From Actinomycetota bacterium (GTDB lineage: Bacteria > Actinomycetota > Geothermincolia > Geothermincolales > RBG-13-55-18): a stretch of 37,312 nucleotides of DNA. The number at the start of each line of letters is the position of its first letter. Position 1 is the first letter of the stretch. Below, piece by piece: positions 24,958 through 33,297 of the stretch. The notes beneath the pieces are model-generated. The model was not told the origin of the DNA and did no database searches. It saw nothing but the letters and a program-made list of their open reading frames with translations. Location of the stretch: contig JACVJK010000015.1 in assembly GCA_015711955.1 (NCBI GenBank), positions 1-37,312 on the forward strand, given 5' to 3'. The translations under genes and the position numbers were made by a program.

Positions 24958-24987
24958 ATTATAGTTTCCATGCGAAACACGTGTCAA
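24958..24987 (-). promoter_or_regulatory. Consensus sigma-70 promoter with a dyad in the spacer
   Basis: On the minus strand TTGACA (24982-24987) and TATAAT (24958-24963) are separated by 18 bases, both perfect. The spacer contains GTTTC-CATGC-GAAAC (24964-24978), a 5-bp inverted repeat that may be an operator. It drives the gene at 24538-24933 and possibly carD and beyond. Confidence 0.75.
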
Positions 24988-25037
24988 ATTAACGCATTGC
25001 TTGCCTTGTTTGCTCAAAAATGCTGCCTATCTGGGTA

Positions 25038-25053
25038 AAATTACCAGTAATTT
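25038..25053. repeat. Inverted repeat AAATTAC-CA-GTAATTT
   Basis: This perfect 7-bp dyad with a 2-base centre lies about 50 bases upstream of the -35 box at 24982, in the disA to 24933 intergenic region. It is a regulatory site candidate; no binder is known. Confidence 0.4.
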
Positions 25054-25197
25054 GGTCCTTGGTTTGTTTTGAACAGGAACGCCGTATGACATGAGTGGCG
25101 CAACCATGCCACGAAAGAATCGATGTGAGAACCGAGAACGAACTCATGACCCCGCAAATTGATAACTTCGAACGAGAAAGCTTGGGAGGGATTAGCG

Positions 25198-26277
25198 TCA
25201 GATAAACCTCTCCACGATGGAGGTCTCCACCAAGCGTCGGAGGCCGTCCTTGATGGACTGGGCCCTCGACCTACCCACCCCATCCACCTCCTCCAGCATA
25301 CGGGTGGAAGCTTCCATGATGCTGTGGAGGTCGCCAAAACTGCGTACTACCTTCTCCACCACCGACGACGGCAATCTGGGTATCTTTTCCAGTATCCTGT
25401 AACCCCGAGGAACCAAGGGCCTGTCCAGCTCGTCCATGGCCCCCGAATAACCTAGAGCTTGAACCACGTTGGTGAGCTCCAGCAGCTCCTCGCCATCGAG
25501 GCGGGAAAGGCTCCTCTCCACCGCCTCCACGGTCTTTCCCCGCTCCTCCGCCATGTAATCCCGGATCACGTTGGTCTTCTCTTTTTCCACCCCGAACATG
25601 AGCTCTTCCATCTGGAGGCGGATAAGCCTGCCCTCCACTCCCAACTCGGCCAGGTAAACCTCAATCTCCTCCGATATCCTCTGCATCATCTCCGCCCTCT
25701 GGATAACGATGGCCACGTCATAGAGGGTCACCAGGCCCTCGAACTCCAGGGCGGTCAGGGTGGTGGTCACCTGGTCGAAGCGTTCCTTGTATCTTTCCAA
25801 GGCTTGAAGGGCCTGGGTGGCTTTGCTCACCAACACCCGCACTTCCTGCATCACATGGCTCCATTCCTCCCGGTAGAGGGTAACCCTGGACATCCTCTCC
25901 GAAACGGCGATTACCAGCTTCCCCGTCTGGCGAGCCACCCTTTCTGCGGTGATATGCCTCGTCCCCGTCTCTCGAGTAGGGATGTTGGGATCCGGCACCA
26001 ACAAGACGTTTGCGAACCGAATGGTGTTCAGACCCTCATCCAAGATGACAGCTCCATCCATCTTGCAAACCTGATACAGCCGGGATGGGTTGAAGGGCCA
26101 GTTGAGCTCAACCCCCCCGCTGATCAAGCGCAGGACCTTTTCCTCGTCTCCCAACACGATGAGGGCTCCCATATGAGCGGCGAGCATGCGAGAGACGGCC
26201 TCCCGCAGGGGAGTGCCCGGGGCGACCATCCTCAAGCTTTCCAGATGCCTATGATCCTGCCTCTTCTCTCTCACCAT
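25198..26277 (-). CDS. disA: DNA integrity scanning diadenylate cyclase DisA
   Basis: DisA forms octamers that scan DNA and make c-di-AMP from two ATP. The 359-residue protein has the N-terminal DAC domain (about 10-150), a helical linker, and a C-terminal helix-hairpin-helix DNA-binding domain (LEEVDGVGRSRAQSIKDGL). The catalytic DGA motif is at residues 74-76. The second motif, normally RHR, reads GTRHITAERVAR here, with Ile at 109. This may alter ATP binding and should be checked. The start at 26277 is ATG with GAGGG 13 bases upstream. It lies 139 bases downstream of radA, a usual arrangement; the gap is AT-rich and could hold its own promoter. Confidence 0.95.
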   Translation of the reverse strand: MVREKRQDHRHLESLRMVAPGTPLREAVSRMLAAHMGALIVLGDEEKVLRLISGGVELNWPFNPSRLYQVCKMDGAVILDEGLNTIRFANVLLVPDPNIPTRETGTRHITAERVARQTGKLVIAVSERMSRVTLYREEWSHVMQEVRVLVSKATQALQALERYKERFDQVTTTLTALEFEGLVTLYDVAIVIQRAEMMQRISEEIEVYLAELGVEGRLIRLQMEELMFGVEKEKTNVIRDYMAEERGKTVEAVERSLSRLDGEELLELTNVVQALGYSGAMDELDRPLVPRGYRILEKIPRLPSSVVEKVVRSFGDLHSIMEASTRMLEEVDGVGRSRAQSIKDGLRRLVETSIVERFI

Positions 26278-26416
26278 TTTCGTTCTTTTCCCTCACCGGG
26301 GATGGCACCAATATAATAACGGAAAAAATATCTACTTACTCCTATTTTGGAAATGGGAAGTTTATGGTTAATAATTCCACTGGGAAATAATGGTTGATAT
26401 TTCACTTTCAGTGGTA

Positions 26417-27793
26417 TTAAGAGGATCTCAAAAGCCCTACCGCCCTGAGCGCCTCTTTGACGTCCTCCACTCCCATCAACTCGAGACCCTTTGAAAGTCC
26501 TCTGCCTTTGGTCTCTTCCAAAAAGGAACGAGGAAGGATTATCCTGCTGTAACCGAGTCGCTCGGCCTCCCTGATTCTATCAGACATGCGGGAGACGCGG
26601 TGCACTTCCCCAGTGAGGCTGACCTCGCCCAACACGATCGTGCCCAGGGACAACGGTTTATCCAGGTAGGAGGACGCCACCGCCAAGCACACCGCCAGAT
26701 CCAGCGAGGGCTCGCAGACCCGTAGACCGCCCGTGAGGCCCACGTAAATGTCGCGGTCTGCCAGCCTAATTCCCACCCTTCGCTCCAGGACAGCCACATT
26801 CACCGCCAGCCTTTTTGGGTCCACCCCCGAGGATACCCTTTTGGGGGTGGGAAGGCAGGTAGGCGCCACCAGAGCCTGCACCTCCACCGCCAGAGGTCTT
26901 TTCCCCTCCACCACCACCGCGGAAGCCGTCCCCGCCACTGGACTTTTCCTGTGGGCCACGAAGCGATGAGAAGGATCTGACACTTCCTTGAGACCTTCGT
27001 CGGTCATCTCGAAAATCCCAACTTCGCTGGAGGATCCGAAGCGGTTTTTCACCGCCCGCAATATTCTCAACCCATCGAAACGATCCCCTTCGAAGAAAAG
27101 AACGCAATCCACCATGTGTTCCACCAACTTCGGCCCCGCCACCACGCCCTCTTTGGTCACGTGGCCCACCAGAAAGACGGCCATTCCGTTCTCCTTGGCC
27201 ATCCTCTGTAAGCGAAAAACCGATTCTCTCATCTGGCTCACCCCGCCAGGCGGCGAATCCACCCCCGGTAACCACACCGTTTGCAGGGAATCCACTATCA
27301 TGATCTCCGGCTTAACTTTTCGAACCACCCGCTCCAGGACTTCCAGGTCGCTTTCGCACAGCAGCAGGAGTTCTGGGTGGGAGATGCCCAACCTGGTCGC
27401 CCGGGAACCGACCTGGGCCGCCGACTCCTCCCCGCTGACCAACAAGACCCGGATACCCTGAGCAGCCCATCTCGACGCAGCTTGCAACAAAAGGGTGGAC
27501 TTGCCTGTCCCGGGTTCCCCTCCCAGAAGTACCAGGGATCCCAACACTGCCCCTCCGCCCAACACCCGGTCCAGTTCGTCCATACCGGTAGAAATCCTGC
27601 TCTCCTCCATCCCCCGGGCAAATATTGGCTGGGGCTGCGGCAAATCCTCAACCCTTTCCCTTAACGAGCCCTCGGAATCCTCCTTCCTTTCCCTCATGGA
27701 ACCGTATTCTCCACAACCAGGGCATCTTCCCAGCCACCGGTAGGAGAGCTCCCCACACTCGTCACACACGAAGCAAGTCCCCTTGATACCCAT
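26417..27793 (-). CDS. radA: DNA repair protein RadA
   Basis: RadA is a RecA-like branch-migration ATPase used in recombinational repair. The 458-residue protein has an N-terminal zinc finger (FVCDECGELSYRWLGRCPGC), Walker A at about residues 93-101 (GGEPGTGKSTLLLQ), the RadA-specific KNRFG motif (VKNRFGSSSEVGIFEM) and a C-terminal Lon-like domain from about residue 280 (LALVAPT-like then AVCLAVASSYLDKPL). The start at 27793 follows GAGGTTAAG. A TATAAT lies at 27853-27858. clpC, radA and disA are neighbours in many Gram-positive bacteria. Confidence 0.97.
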   Translation of the reverse strand: MGIKGTCFVCDECGELSYRWLGRCPGCGEYGSMRERKEDSEGSLRERVEDLPQPQPIFARGMEESRISTGMDELDRVLGGGAVLGSLVLLGGEPGTGKSTLLLQAASRWAAQGIRVLLVSGEESAAQVGSRATRLGISHPELLLLCESDLEVLERVVRKVKPEIMIVDSLQTVWLPGVDSPPGGVSQMRESVFRLQRMAKENGMAVFLVGHVTKEGVVAGPKLVEHMVDCVLFFEGDRFDGLRILRAVKNRFGSSSEVGIFEMTDEGLKEVSDPSHRFVAHRKSPVAGTASAVVVEGKRPLAVEVQALVAPTCLPTPKRVSSGVDPKRLAVNVAVLERRVGIRLADRDIYVGLTGGLRVCEPSLDLAVCLAVASSYLDKPLSLGTIVLGEVSLTGEVHRVSRMSDRIREAERLGYSRIILPRSFLEETKGRGLSKGLELMGVEDVKEALRAVGLLRSS

Positions 27794-27852
27794 GTCTTAA
27801 CCTCTCTCAGCCTCAGAAAAGCCGACCCGCTTTTGCCCTTCGGTCGAGAAGG

Positions 27853-27858
27853 ATTATA
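27853..27858 (-). promoter_or_regulatory. -10 box of the radA promoter
   Basis: A perfect TATAAT on the minus strand lies 60 bases upstream of the radA start. No convincing -35 is visible at 16-18 bases, so it may need an activator or an alternative sigma factor. Confidence 0.5.
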
Positions 27859-27999
27859 CGGCGGGGATGGGACAGGGGTGAGGGCTCAGGGGAAGCGCCA
27901 AGGGGAATGGGGAAGACGGAGGAAATCCCCATAAGAAGTCAAACAAGCACCCAAGACGACGCCATGAAGGACCAAACGCGTGATCGCTTCCACGAAAAA

Positions 28000-28018
28000 G
28001 CCCGCCCCGAGGGCGGGC
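28000..28018 (-). terminator. Rho-independent terminator of clpC
   Basis: On the minus strand a perfect 8-bp stem GCCCGCCC / GGGCGGGC with a 3-base loop is followed directly by TTTTT. It lies 30 bases after the clpC stop codon and separates clpC from radA. Confidence 0.92.
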
Positions 28019-28047
28019 CACAAATGGGTCCCATGTGCTCTGTTCTT

Positions 28048-30522
28048 TCAAGTGAGCGTCATAAGGTCGGCGCCGGTATCGGGGGCTTGTACCTTTTCGA
28101 ACGTGATGTGCCCCTCTTCGTCGGCGGTGATCAGCACGGTGTTTCCGGGCTCGATTTCCTTGGCCAGGATTCTCTCGGAGAGCGGATCCTCCACTAGACG
28201 TTGTATGGCCCTACGCAGTGGCCTGGCCCCGTAAATGGGATCGTAACCCTCTTTTACCAAGACCTCTTTGGCCTCGTCGGAGAGGATTATCTCGATATCC
28301 TGTTCCTTGAGTTGCTCTTTGACCCGCTTCATCAGCAAGTCCACGATCTGCTTTATCTCCTCGTGGCTCAGATCGCGGAAGACTATGATCTCGTCTATGC
28401 GGTTGAGCAGCTCCGGACGGAAAGTCCTCTTCAGCTCGGAGAGGACCCTCTCCTTCATCTTCTCGTAGTCGATGCCCTGGTCCTGGGCAGGGGTGAAACC
28501 CAGAGGCGTGGACTTGGTAATGTCCCGGGCACCCATGTTCGAGGTCATGATGATGATGGTGTTCCGGAAATCCACCGTGTGCCCTTGAGCGTCGGTGAGC
28601 CTTCCATCCTCCAGGATCTGCAGCAGCATGTTGAACACGTCAGGATGGGCCTTCTCGATCTCGTCGAAGAGCACCACACTGAAGGGCCTCCTGCGAACCG
28701 CCTCGGTTAGCTGTCCGCCCTCCTCGTAGCCCACGTAGCCGGGAGGCGAGCCCACCAGACGGGAGACGGCGTGCTTCTCCATGTACTCGGACATGTCGAT
28801 TTGGATCAGGGCTTTCTCGTCTCCGAAGAGGAACTCGGCCAGAGTCCGGGCCAGCTCCGTCTTACCCACCCCTGAGGGACCCAGGAAGATGAATGAACCT
28901 GCGGGCCTCTTGGGATCCTTGAGCCCGGCCCTGGTCCTGCGGATTGCCCGAGAGACCGCCCTCACCGCCTCGTCCTGCCCCACTATGCGCTCGTGAAGGG
29001 CTTCCTCCATGCGGAGCAGTTTGGTGCTTTCCTCCTCGGTGAGCTGGCAGACCGGTATTCCGGTCCAGGAAGAGAGTATCTCCGCGATGTCTTGAGCGGT
29101 CACCTGGAGTTGGTGGGAACCTTCGGGCATCTTCCATTCCTTCTCCACCTTGGCCATCTCCTCCATGATCTCCCGCTCCCGATCCCGCAGCTCAGCAGCC
29201 CTCTCGAAATCCTGGGCTGAGATGGCCGCCTGCTTCTCCTGACGCACGCACTGCAGGCGCTCCTCCAGCTCCCGGAAATCGGGAGGGGCAGTCATGGCCC
29301 TGATGCGCAGGCGGGAGGCTGCCTCGTCGATGAGGTCGATGGCCTTGTCGGGAAGGAAACGGTCGGTGATGTAGCGGGCGGCCAACCTCGCCGCGGCAAC
29401 GATCGCCTCGTCGGTGATGGTGACCCGGTGATGGGCCTCATAGCGGTCCCGCAGACCCTTTAGGATCTCGATGGTCTGCTCCACCGTGGGCTCCTCCACC
29501 AATATGGGCTGGAAACGCCTTTCCAAGGCGGCGTCCTTCTCCAGGTGCTTCCGGTACTCGTCCAAGGTGGTGGCGCCTATGGTCTGGAGCTCGCCCCGGG
29601 CCAGCGCCGGCTTGAGTATGGAGGCAGCGTCGATGGCTCCCTCAGCGGCTCCCGCACCCACCAAGTTGTGTAGCTCGTCGATGAAGAGTATGATGTCGCC
29701 CCGGCTGCGGATCTCCTTGACCACCTTCTTGAGCCGCTCCTCGAAGTCGCCCCGATAACGGGAGCCGGCCACCAAGGCCCCTAAGTCCAAAGTGTACAGC
29801 TGCTTGCCGGCCAAGGTGTGAGGAACCTCGTTCCTCACGATGGCCTGGGCCAGGCCCTCCACCACAGCGGTCTTGCCCACCCCCGGCTCGCCTATGAGCA
29901 CCGGGTTGTTCTTGGTGCGGCGGGAGAGGACTTGCATCACCCTCTCGATCTCCTTCTCCCGGCCTATGACCGGGTCCAGCTTGTTCTGGGCGGCCAGCTG
30001 GGTGAGGTTGCGGCCGAACTGGTCAAGGAGCAGGTTGCCCTGGGGCGGCGTCTCCCCGCTCCGGGACGCCTCCCGCGCCTCGGGAGAGGAACCGGTGAGG
30101 AGCTGCACCACTTGGTGTCTCACCTTGTCCAGGTCCGCACCCAGCTTCATGAGCACCTGGGCGGCCACGCCTTCGCCCTCCCGGATCAGGCCCAGAAGGA
30201 TATGCTCCGTCCCTATGTAGTTGTGGCCCAGCTGGAGGGCCTCGCGCAGCGAGAGCTCCAGGACCTTCTTGGCCCGGGGGGTGAAGGGGATGTGACCGGT
30301 GGGTGCCGTGCTGCCCCGGCCGATGATCTCCTCCACTTGGTTGCGCACCGCCTCCAAACTTATACCCAGGGATTGGAGGGCCTTGGCAGCTATGCCCTCC
30401 CCTTCCTGGATGAGCCCCAACAAGAGGTGCTCGGTGCCTATGTAATTGTGGTTGAGCATCCTCGCCTCCTCTTGGGCGAGGACCACCACCCTTCTGGCTC
30501 TATCGGAAAACCTTTGAAACAC
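28048..30522 (-). CDS. clpC: ATP-dependent Clp protease ATP-binding subunit ClpC
   Basis: ClpC is a Hsp100 unfoldase that feeds substrates to ClpP. The 824-residue protein has two N-terminal Clp repeats ([14 protein letters not shown] and [14 protein letters not shown]). The first AAA+ domain has Walker [10 protein letters not shown] and Walker B FIDELHN. The UVR/middle region ([15 protein letters not shown]) and the second AAA+ domain follow (Walker [27 protein letters not shown]; sensor TSNMGA). The open frame extends to a TTG at 30537, but GTG 30522 ([13 protein letters not shown]) follows GGAGG at eight bases and matches the family start. It is preceded by a -10-like TATAAA and a strong inverted repeat, and followed by a perfect terminator, so it is a monocistronic unit. 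Confidence 0.97.
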   Translation of the reverse strand: MFQRFSDRARRVVVLAQEEARMLNHNYIGTEHLLLGLIQEGEGIAAKALQSLGISLEAVRNQVEEIIGRGSTAPTGHIPFTPRAKKVLELSLREALQLGHNYIGTEHILLGLIREGEGVAAQVLMKLGADLDKVRHQVVQLLTGSSPEAREASRSGETPPQGNLLLDQFGRNLTQLAAQNKLDPVIGREKEIERVMQVLSRRTKNNPVLIGEPGVGKTAVVEGLAQAIVRNEVPHTLAGKQLYTLDLGALVAGSRYRGDFEERLKKVVKEIRSRGDIILFIDELHNLVGAGAAEGAIDAASILKPALARGELQTIGATTLDEYRKHLEKDAALERRFQPILVEEPTVEQTIEILKGLRDRYEAHHRVTITDEAIVAAARLAARYITDRFLPDKAIDLIDEAASRLRIRAMTAPPDFRELEERLQCVRQEKQAAISAQDFERAAELRDREREIMEEMAKVEKEWKMPEGSHQLQVTAQDIAEILSSWTGIPVCQLTEEESTKLLRMEEALHERIVGQDEAVRAVSRAIRRTRAGLKDPKRPAGSFIFLGPSGVGKTELARTLAEFLFGDEKALIQIDMSEYMEKHAVSRLVGSPPGYVGYEEGGQLTEAVRRRPFSVVLFDEIEKAHPDVFNMLLQILEDGRLTDAQGHTVDFRNTIIIMTSNMGARDITKSTPLGFTPAQDQGIDYEKMKERVLSELKRTFRPELLNRIDEIIVFRDLSHEEIKQIVDLLMKRVKEQLKEQDIEIILSDEAKEVLVKEGYDPIYGARPLRRAIQRLVEDPLSERILAKEIEPGNTVLITADEEGHITFEKVQAPDTGADLMTLT

Positions 30523-30958
30523 TTCTATTACCTCCAATCATGGTCTTCCCGCATTACTAATTTTATATCATCCGCCGGAAGGGTTATCCCCTTCCATCCC
30601 ATTAGGGCAATTTTTCCTTATCAGCATCCAACTATGTCCACTTGAGAAGTCTTCAGCCCAATCCGGGCTCCAACTCGATCCCCATTCCTAATTCTTTACT
30701 TCCAAGGCCCGCGCGGGCCATGTCCTCCGTCAACGCTTCCCTCACAGGGATGAGCACTTCCCATATCGACCGTGGTGGAGCACCGCCCAATACTGCTATC
30801 GGTAATCCCTTTCCTTTCAATAAGACGAAAGAGCGCCCCGATTCGTCACGTTTTCATTACGCCCATTCCGAATCACGCCTCCACTTTAAGTCGAAAGGGG
30901 CCGTCCCGAAAACCAAAAAGGGGATACGTCCAATAGGGGAAATGATGGATTTTCAGGT
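30523..30958. other. 436-base region between lysS and clpC
   Basis: This region contains the clpC promoter and dyad near its left end (30562-30595). The remainder (about 30600-30958) has no supported gene, and no clear terminator for lysS was found. The plus-strand frame at 30642-31118 overlaps lysS antisense and is rejected. Confidence 0.5.
30562..30595 (-). promoter_or_regulatory. clpC promoter region with 7-bp inverted repeat
   Basis: On the minus strand GGAAGGG-GATAA-CCCTTCC (30577-30595) lies just upstream of TATAAAA (30562-30567). The dyad overlaps the place of the -35. It is not CIRCE, HAIR, CtsR or ClgR consensus as I know them. A dedicated heat-shock repressor or activator is inferred. 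Confidence 0.5.
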
Positions 30959-32464
30959 TCACACCTCTTCCGGTCTAAGGTGGGGAAAGAGGATGACCTC
31001 ACGGATGGAATGGGCATCGGTGAGCAACATTACCAATCGGTCGACGCCCAACCCCAAGCCTCCCGTGGGGGGCATGCCGTACTCCAGCGCCAGCAGGAAA
31101 TCGTGGTCCAAGCGGTGAGCCTCCTCGTCACCCCTCTCTCTCATCCGCAGCTGTTCCAGGAAGCGTTCTCGCTGATCCACGGGGTCTATAAGCTCGGAGA
31201 AGGCGTTGGCCAACTCCCTGCCTGCCGCTATGAGCTCGAACCGTTCCACCAGGAACGGATTATCTCGATGCTCCCGAGCCAGGGGAGAGACCTCTTTAGG
31301 GTAGTCCATGACCAGGGTGGGGTTCCAAAGCTCGGGCTCCACCAGTTTCTCGAAGAGCTCCGCTATGACCTTGCCCTTCCCCCATCCTTTTTCCACGGAA
31401 ACGCCGTGTCTTTCCGCCAAAACCACCATGTCCTCCATGGGGGTATCGGGACCGAGCCTCGTCCCCACCGCCTCGCTCACCGCTTCCAGTAATCGCACCC
31501 GCTCCCAGGGCGGCCTGAAATCCAACTCCCTTCCCTGATAGGGAAATACCAACTCTCCTTTGACCTTGAGGATGACCTCGGAGAGCATATCCTCCAGGAA
31601 AGAAGCCAAATCGTTGTAGTCGGCATAAGCCCAATAGAACTCCAGCATGGTGAACTCTGGGTTGTGCTTATAGGAGATGCCCTCGTTTCGGAAATTGCGG
31701 TTGAGCTCGTATACCTTCTCCAGACCGCCCACCACGCAACGCTTCAGATATAGCTCCGGGGCAATACGAAGATATAACTCTTGACCCAAGGCGTTGTGAT
31801 ATGTCTTGAAGGGTTTGGCGGCCGCTCCCCCGGGGATGGGGTGAAGCATGGGGGTCTCAACCTCTAAAAAGCCCCTCTCGTCCAAAAACCTTCTGAGCTC
31901 CTTGACCACCCTGCTCCTTATGAGCATCCTCTCGCGGGTCTCGGGGTTGACCAGGAGATCCAGGTAACGACGGCGGAGGCGGAGCTCTACGTCCCTGAGT
32001 CCGTGCCACTTTTCCGGTAGGGGTCGAAGGGATTTGGAAAGGAGGGAGAACTGCTCCACCCTCACCGTGAGCTCTCCCCTTTTGGAGCGGAAGACCACGC
32101 CGTTGACGCCAACGAAATCCCCGATGTCCAGCATCAGGAAATCCTCATAGCGGGGATCCCCGAGCCCGTCGAGGGTGGCAAGGATTTGGATCCTCCCCTC
32201 GGCGTCCATTATGTCGGCGAAAGTCGCTTTTCCGTGACGGCGAAGGGCCATCAGCCTGCCTGCCACCGAGGTGCGGTACCCCGAATCTTCACCTGCCGGC
32301 AAATCCCGGAACCGCTCGTGAAGTCGTGCGGTGCTGTCAGTCCTATCGAACCTTAGGGCATAAGGAGCAATCCCCTTTTGCCTCCATGCTTGAAGCTTTT
32401 CCAGTCTCCTTTTTAGCAGCTCGTTCTCCTCCTGCAGGAGGGGATCTTGGACGCCATCGTCCAT
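30959..32464 (-). CDS. lysS: Lysyl-tRNA synthetase, class II
   Basis: LysS charges tRNA(Lys) with lysine using ATP. The 501-residue enzyme has an N-terminal OB-fold anticodon-binding domain (about 60-150; VAGRLMALRRHGKATFADI). Class II motifs follow: motif 1 (FLDERGFLEVETPML), motif 2 (FRNEGISYKHNPEFTMLEFY) and motif 3 (GGLGLGVDRLVMLL). GTG 32479 opens the frame, but ATG 32464 (MDDGVQ) follows AAGGAG at six bases and is preferred. A coiled-coil-like helix precedes the OB domain. It lies 73 bases after greA without its own visible promoter, so the two are probably cotranscribed. Confidence 0.97.
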   Translation of the reverse strand: MDDGVQDPLLQEENELLKRRLEKLQAWRQKGIAPYALRFDRTDSTARLHERFRDLPAGEDSGYRTSVAGRLMALRRHGKATFADIMDAEGRIQILATLDGLGDPRYEDFLMLDIGDFVGVNGVVFRSKRGELTVRVEQFSLLSKSLRPLPEKWHGLRDVELRLRRRYLDLLVNPETRERMLIRSRVVKELRRFLDERGFLEVETPMLHPIPGGAAAKPFKTYHNALGQELYLRIAPELYLKRCVVGGLEKVYELNRNFRNEGISYKHNPEFTMLEFYWAYADYNDLASFLEDMLSEVILKVKGELVFPYQGRELDFRPPWERVRLLEAVSEAVGTRLGPDTPMEDMVVLAERHGVSVEKGWGKGKVIAELFEKLVEPELWNPTLVMDYPKEVSPLAREHRDNPFLVERFELIAAGRELANAFSELIDPVDQRERFLEQLRMRERGDEEAHRLDHDFLLALEYGMPPTGGLGLGVDRLVMLLTDAHSIREVILFPHLRPEEV

Positions 32465-32537
32465 AAGCGACTCCTTCACAAAAAGCTCAACCCTTTTGGG
32501 GAATCCATATCGCCTTCGCCGCGGTTAATCGAGGGTC

Positions 32538-33065
32538 CTACTCTATGCTTACTATGCGGTACCTGATAACGCCTGAGGGGACATTCACGTCCACTACCTC
32601 CCCGGCTTTCTTTCCCAGTATGGCCTTCCCCACCGGGGACTGGTCGGAAAGGCAGGAGTCATCTCCCCTGGCCTCAGCGGAGCTGACCAAGCGGAAGGTC
32701 ATTCTCTCCCCTCTCTCCACATCTTCAAGGACCACCATGGACCCTAGGCACACTTCCTCCTGGTCGATCTCCTCCCGACGTATGATCCTGGCGTTGTCGA
32801 GGATCCTCTCGATCTCCACAATGCGCCCCAATACGAAGGCCTGTTCTTGCTTGGCGTCCTCGTACTCCGAGTTCTCGGAGAGGTCACCGAAAGAACGGGC
32901 CTGCTCCAGCCTCTTGGCTACCTCCCACCTCTTCACGTTCTTCAGATATTCAAGCTCTTCCTGGAGCTTACGGTAGCCTTCTTCGGTGAGGATAACGTCG
33001 GTCTCTTTCTCCTCCCGATATTCATCGGGATATCCGGGCTCGAAGTCATATTCTTCCATTGTCAC
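32538..33065 (-). CDS. greA: Transcription elongation factor GreA
   Basis: GreA rescues backtracked RNA polymerase by stimulating transcript cleavage. The protein (175 residues) has the N-terminal coiled coil (LTEEGYRKLQEELEYLKNV; FGDLSENSEYEDAK, which includes the acidic tip residues) and a C-terminal FKBP-like domain with SPVGKAILGKKAGEVVDVNV. It has an acidic N-terminal extension of about 20 residues (EEYDFEPGYPDEYREEKE) compared with the 158-residue E. coli protein. The GTG start at 33065 lies nine bases after GGAGG; ATG 33059 is an alternative. A consensus promoter lies at 33104-33132. Confidence 0.96.
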   Translation of the reverse strand: MTMEEYDFEPGYPDEYREEKETDVILTEEGYRKLQEELEYLKNVKRWEVAKRLEQARSFGDLSENSEYEDAKQEQAFVLGRIVEIERILDNARIIRREEIDQEEVCLGSMVVLEDVERGERMTFRLVSSAEARGDDSCLSDQSPVGKAILGKKAGEVVDVNVPSGVIRYRIVSIE

Positions 33066-33103
33066 ACCATCCGTCCTCCCTCTTTTTATCGTAACAGCAA
33101 GGT

Positions 33104-33132
33104 ATTATAGGGTAAGGTCGTGGCATCGTCAA
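33104..33132 (-). promoter_or_regulatory. Sigma-70 promoter of greA-lysS
   Basis: On the minus strand TTGACG (33127-33132) and a perfect TATAAT (33104-33109) are separated by exactly 17 bases. The greA start follows about 40 bases downstream. Confidence 0.85.
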
Positions 33133-33190
33133 AAAACAACCACACCTGCAGGGCATTGGTCTTTCTTGACCAGGAACCGAAGGAGGATAG

Positions 33191-33253
33191 GTGATTTTCC
33201 CTGACGGTTTGAGTAACCTCACTCTGAGCTTCAGACAACGGCTAATCCCGTGA
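33191..33253 (+). CDS. Possible 20-residue leader peptide upstream of the acyl-CoA synthetase gene
   Basis: A GTG at 33191 follows AAGGAGGATAG, a stronger ribosome binding site than that of the main gene. The frame runs 20 codons and ends with TGA at 33251-33253, 44 bases before ATG 33298. The peptide sequence shows no stall-like repeat or run of one amino acid. It may be a leader or chance; I have no further support. Confidence 0.25.
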   Translation: MIFPDGLSNLTLSFRQRLIP

Positions 33254-33297
33254 GGTGAGGTGCTCGGCGTGGATCGCAACTCACGTGGGGGTAGGAA

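Noticed and set aside
29818-30645. 275-codon plus-strand frame
   Set aside because: It is antisense to clpC, whose motifs are unmistakable.
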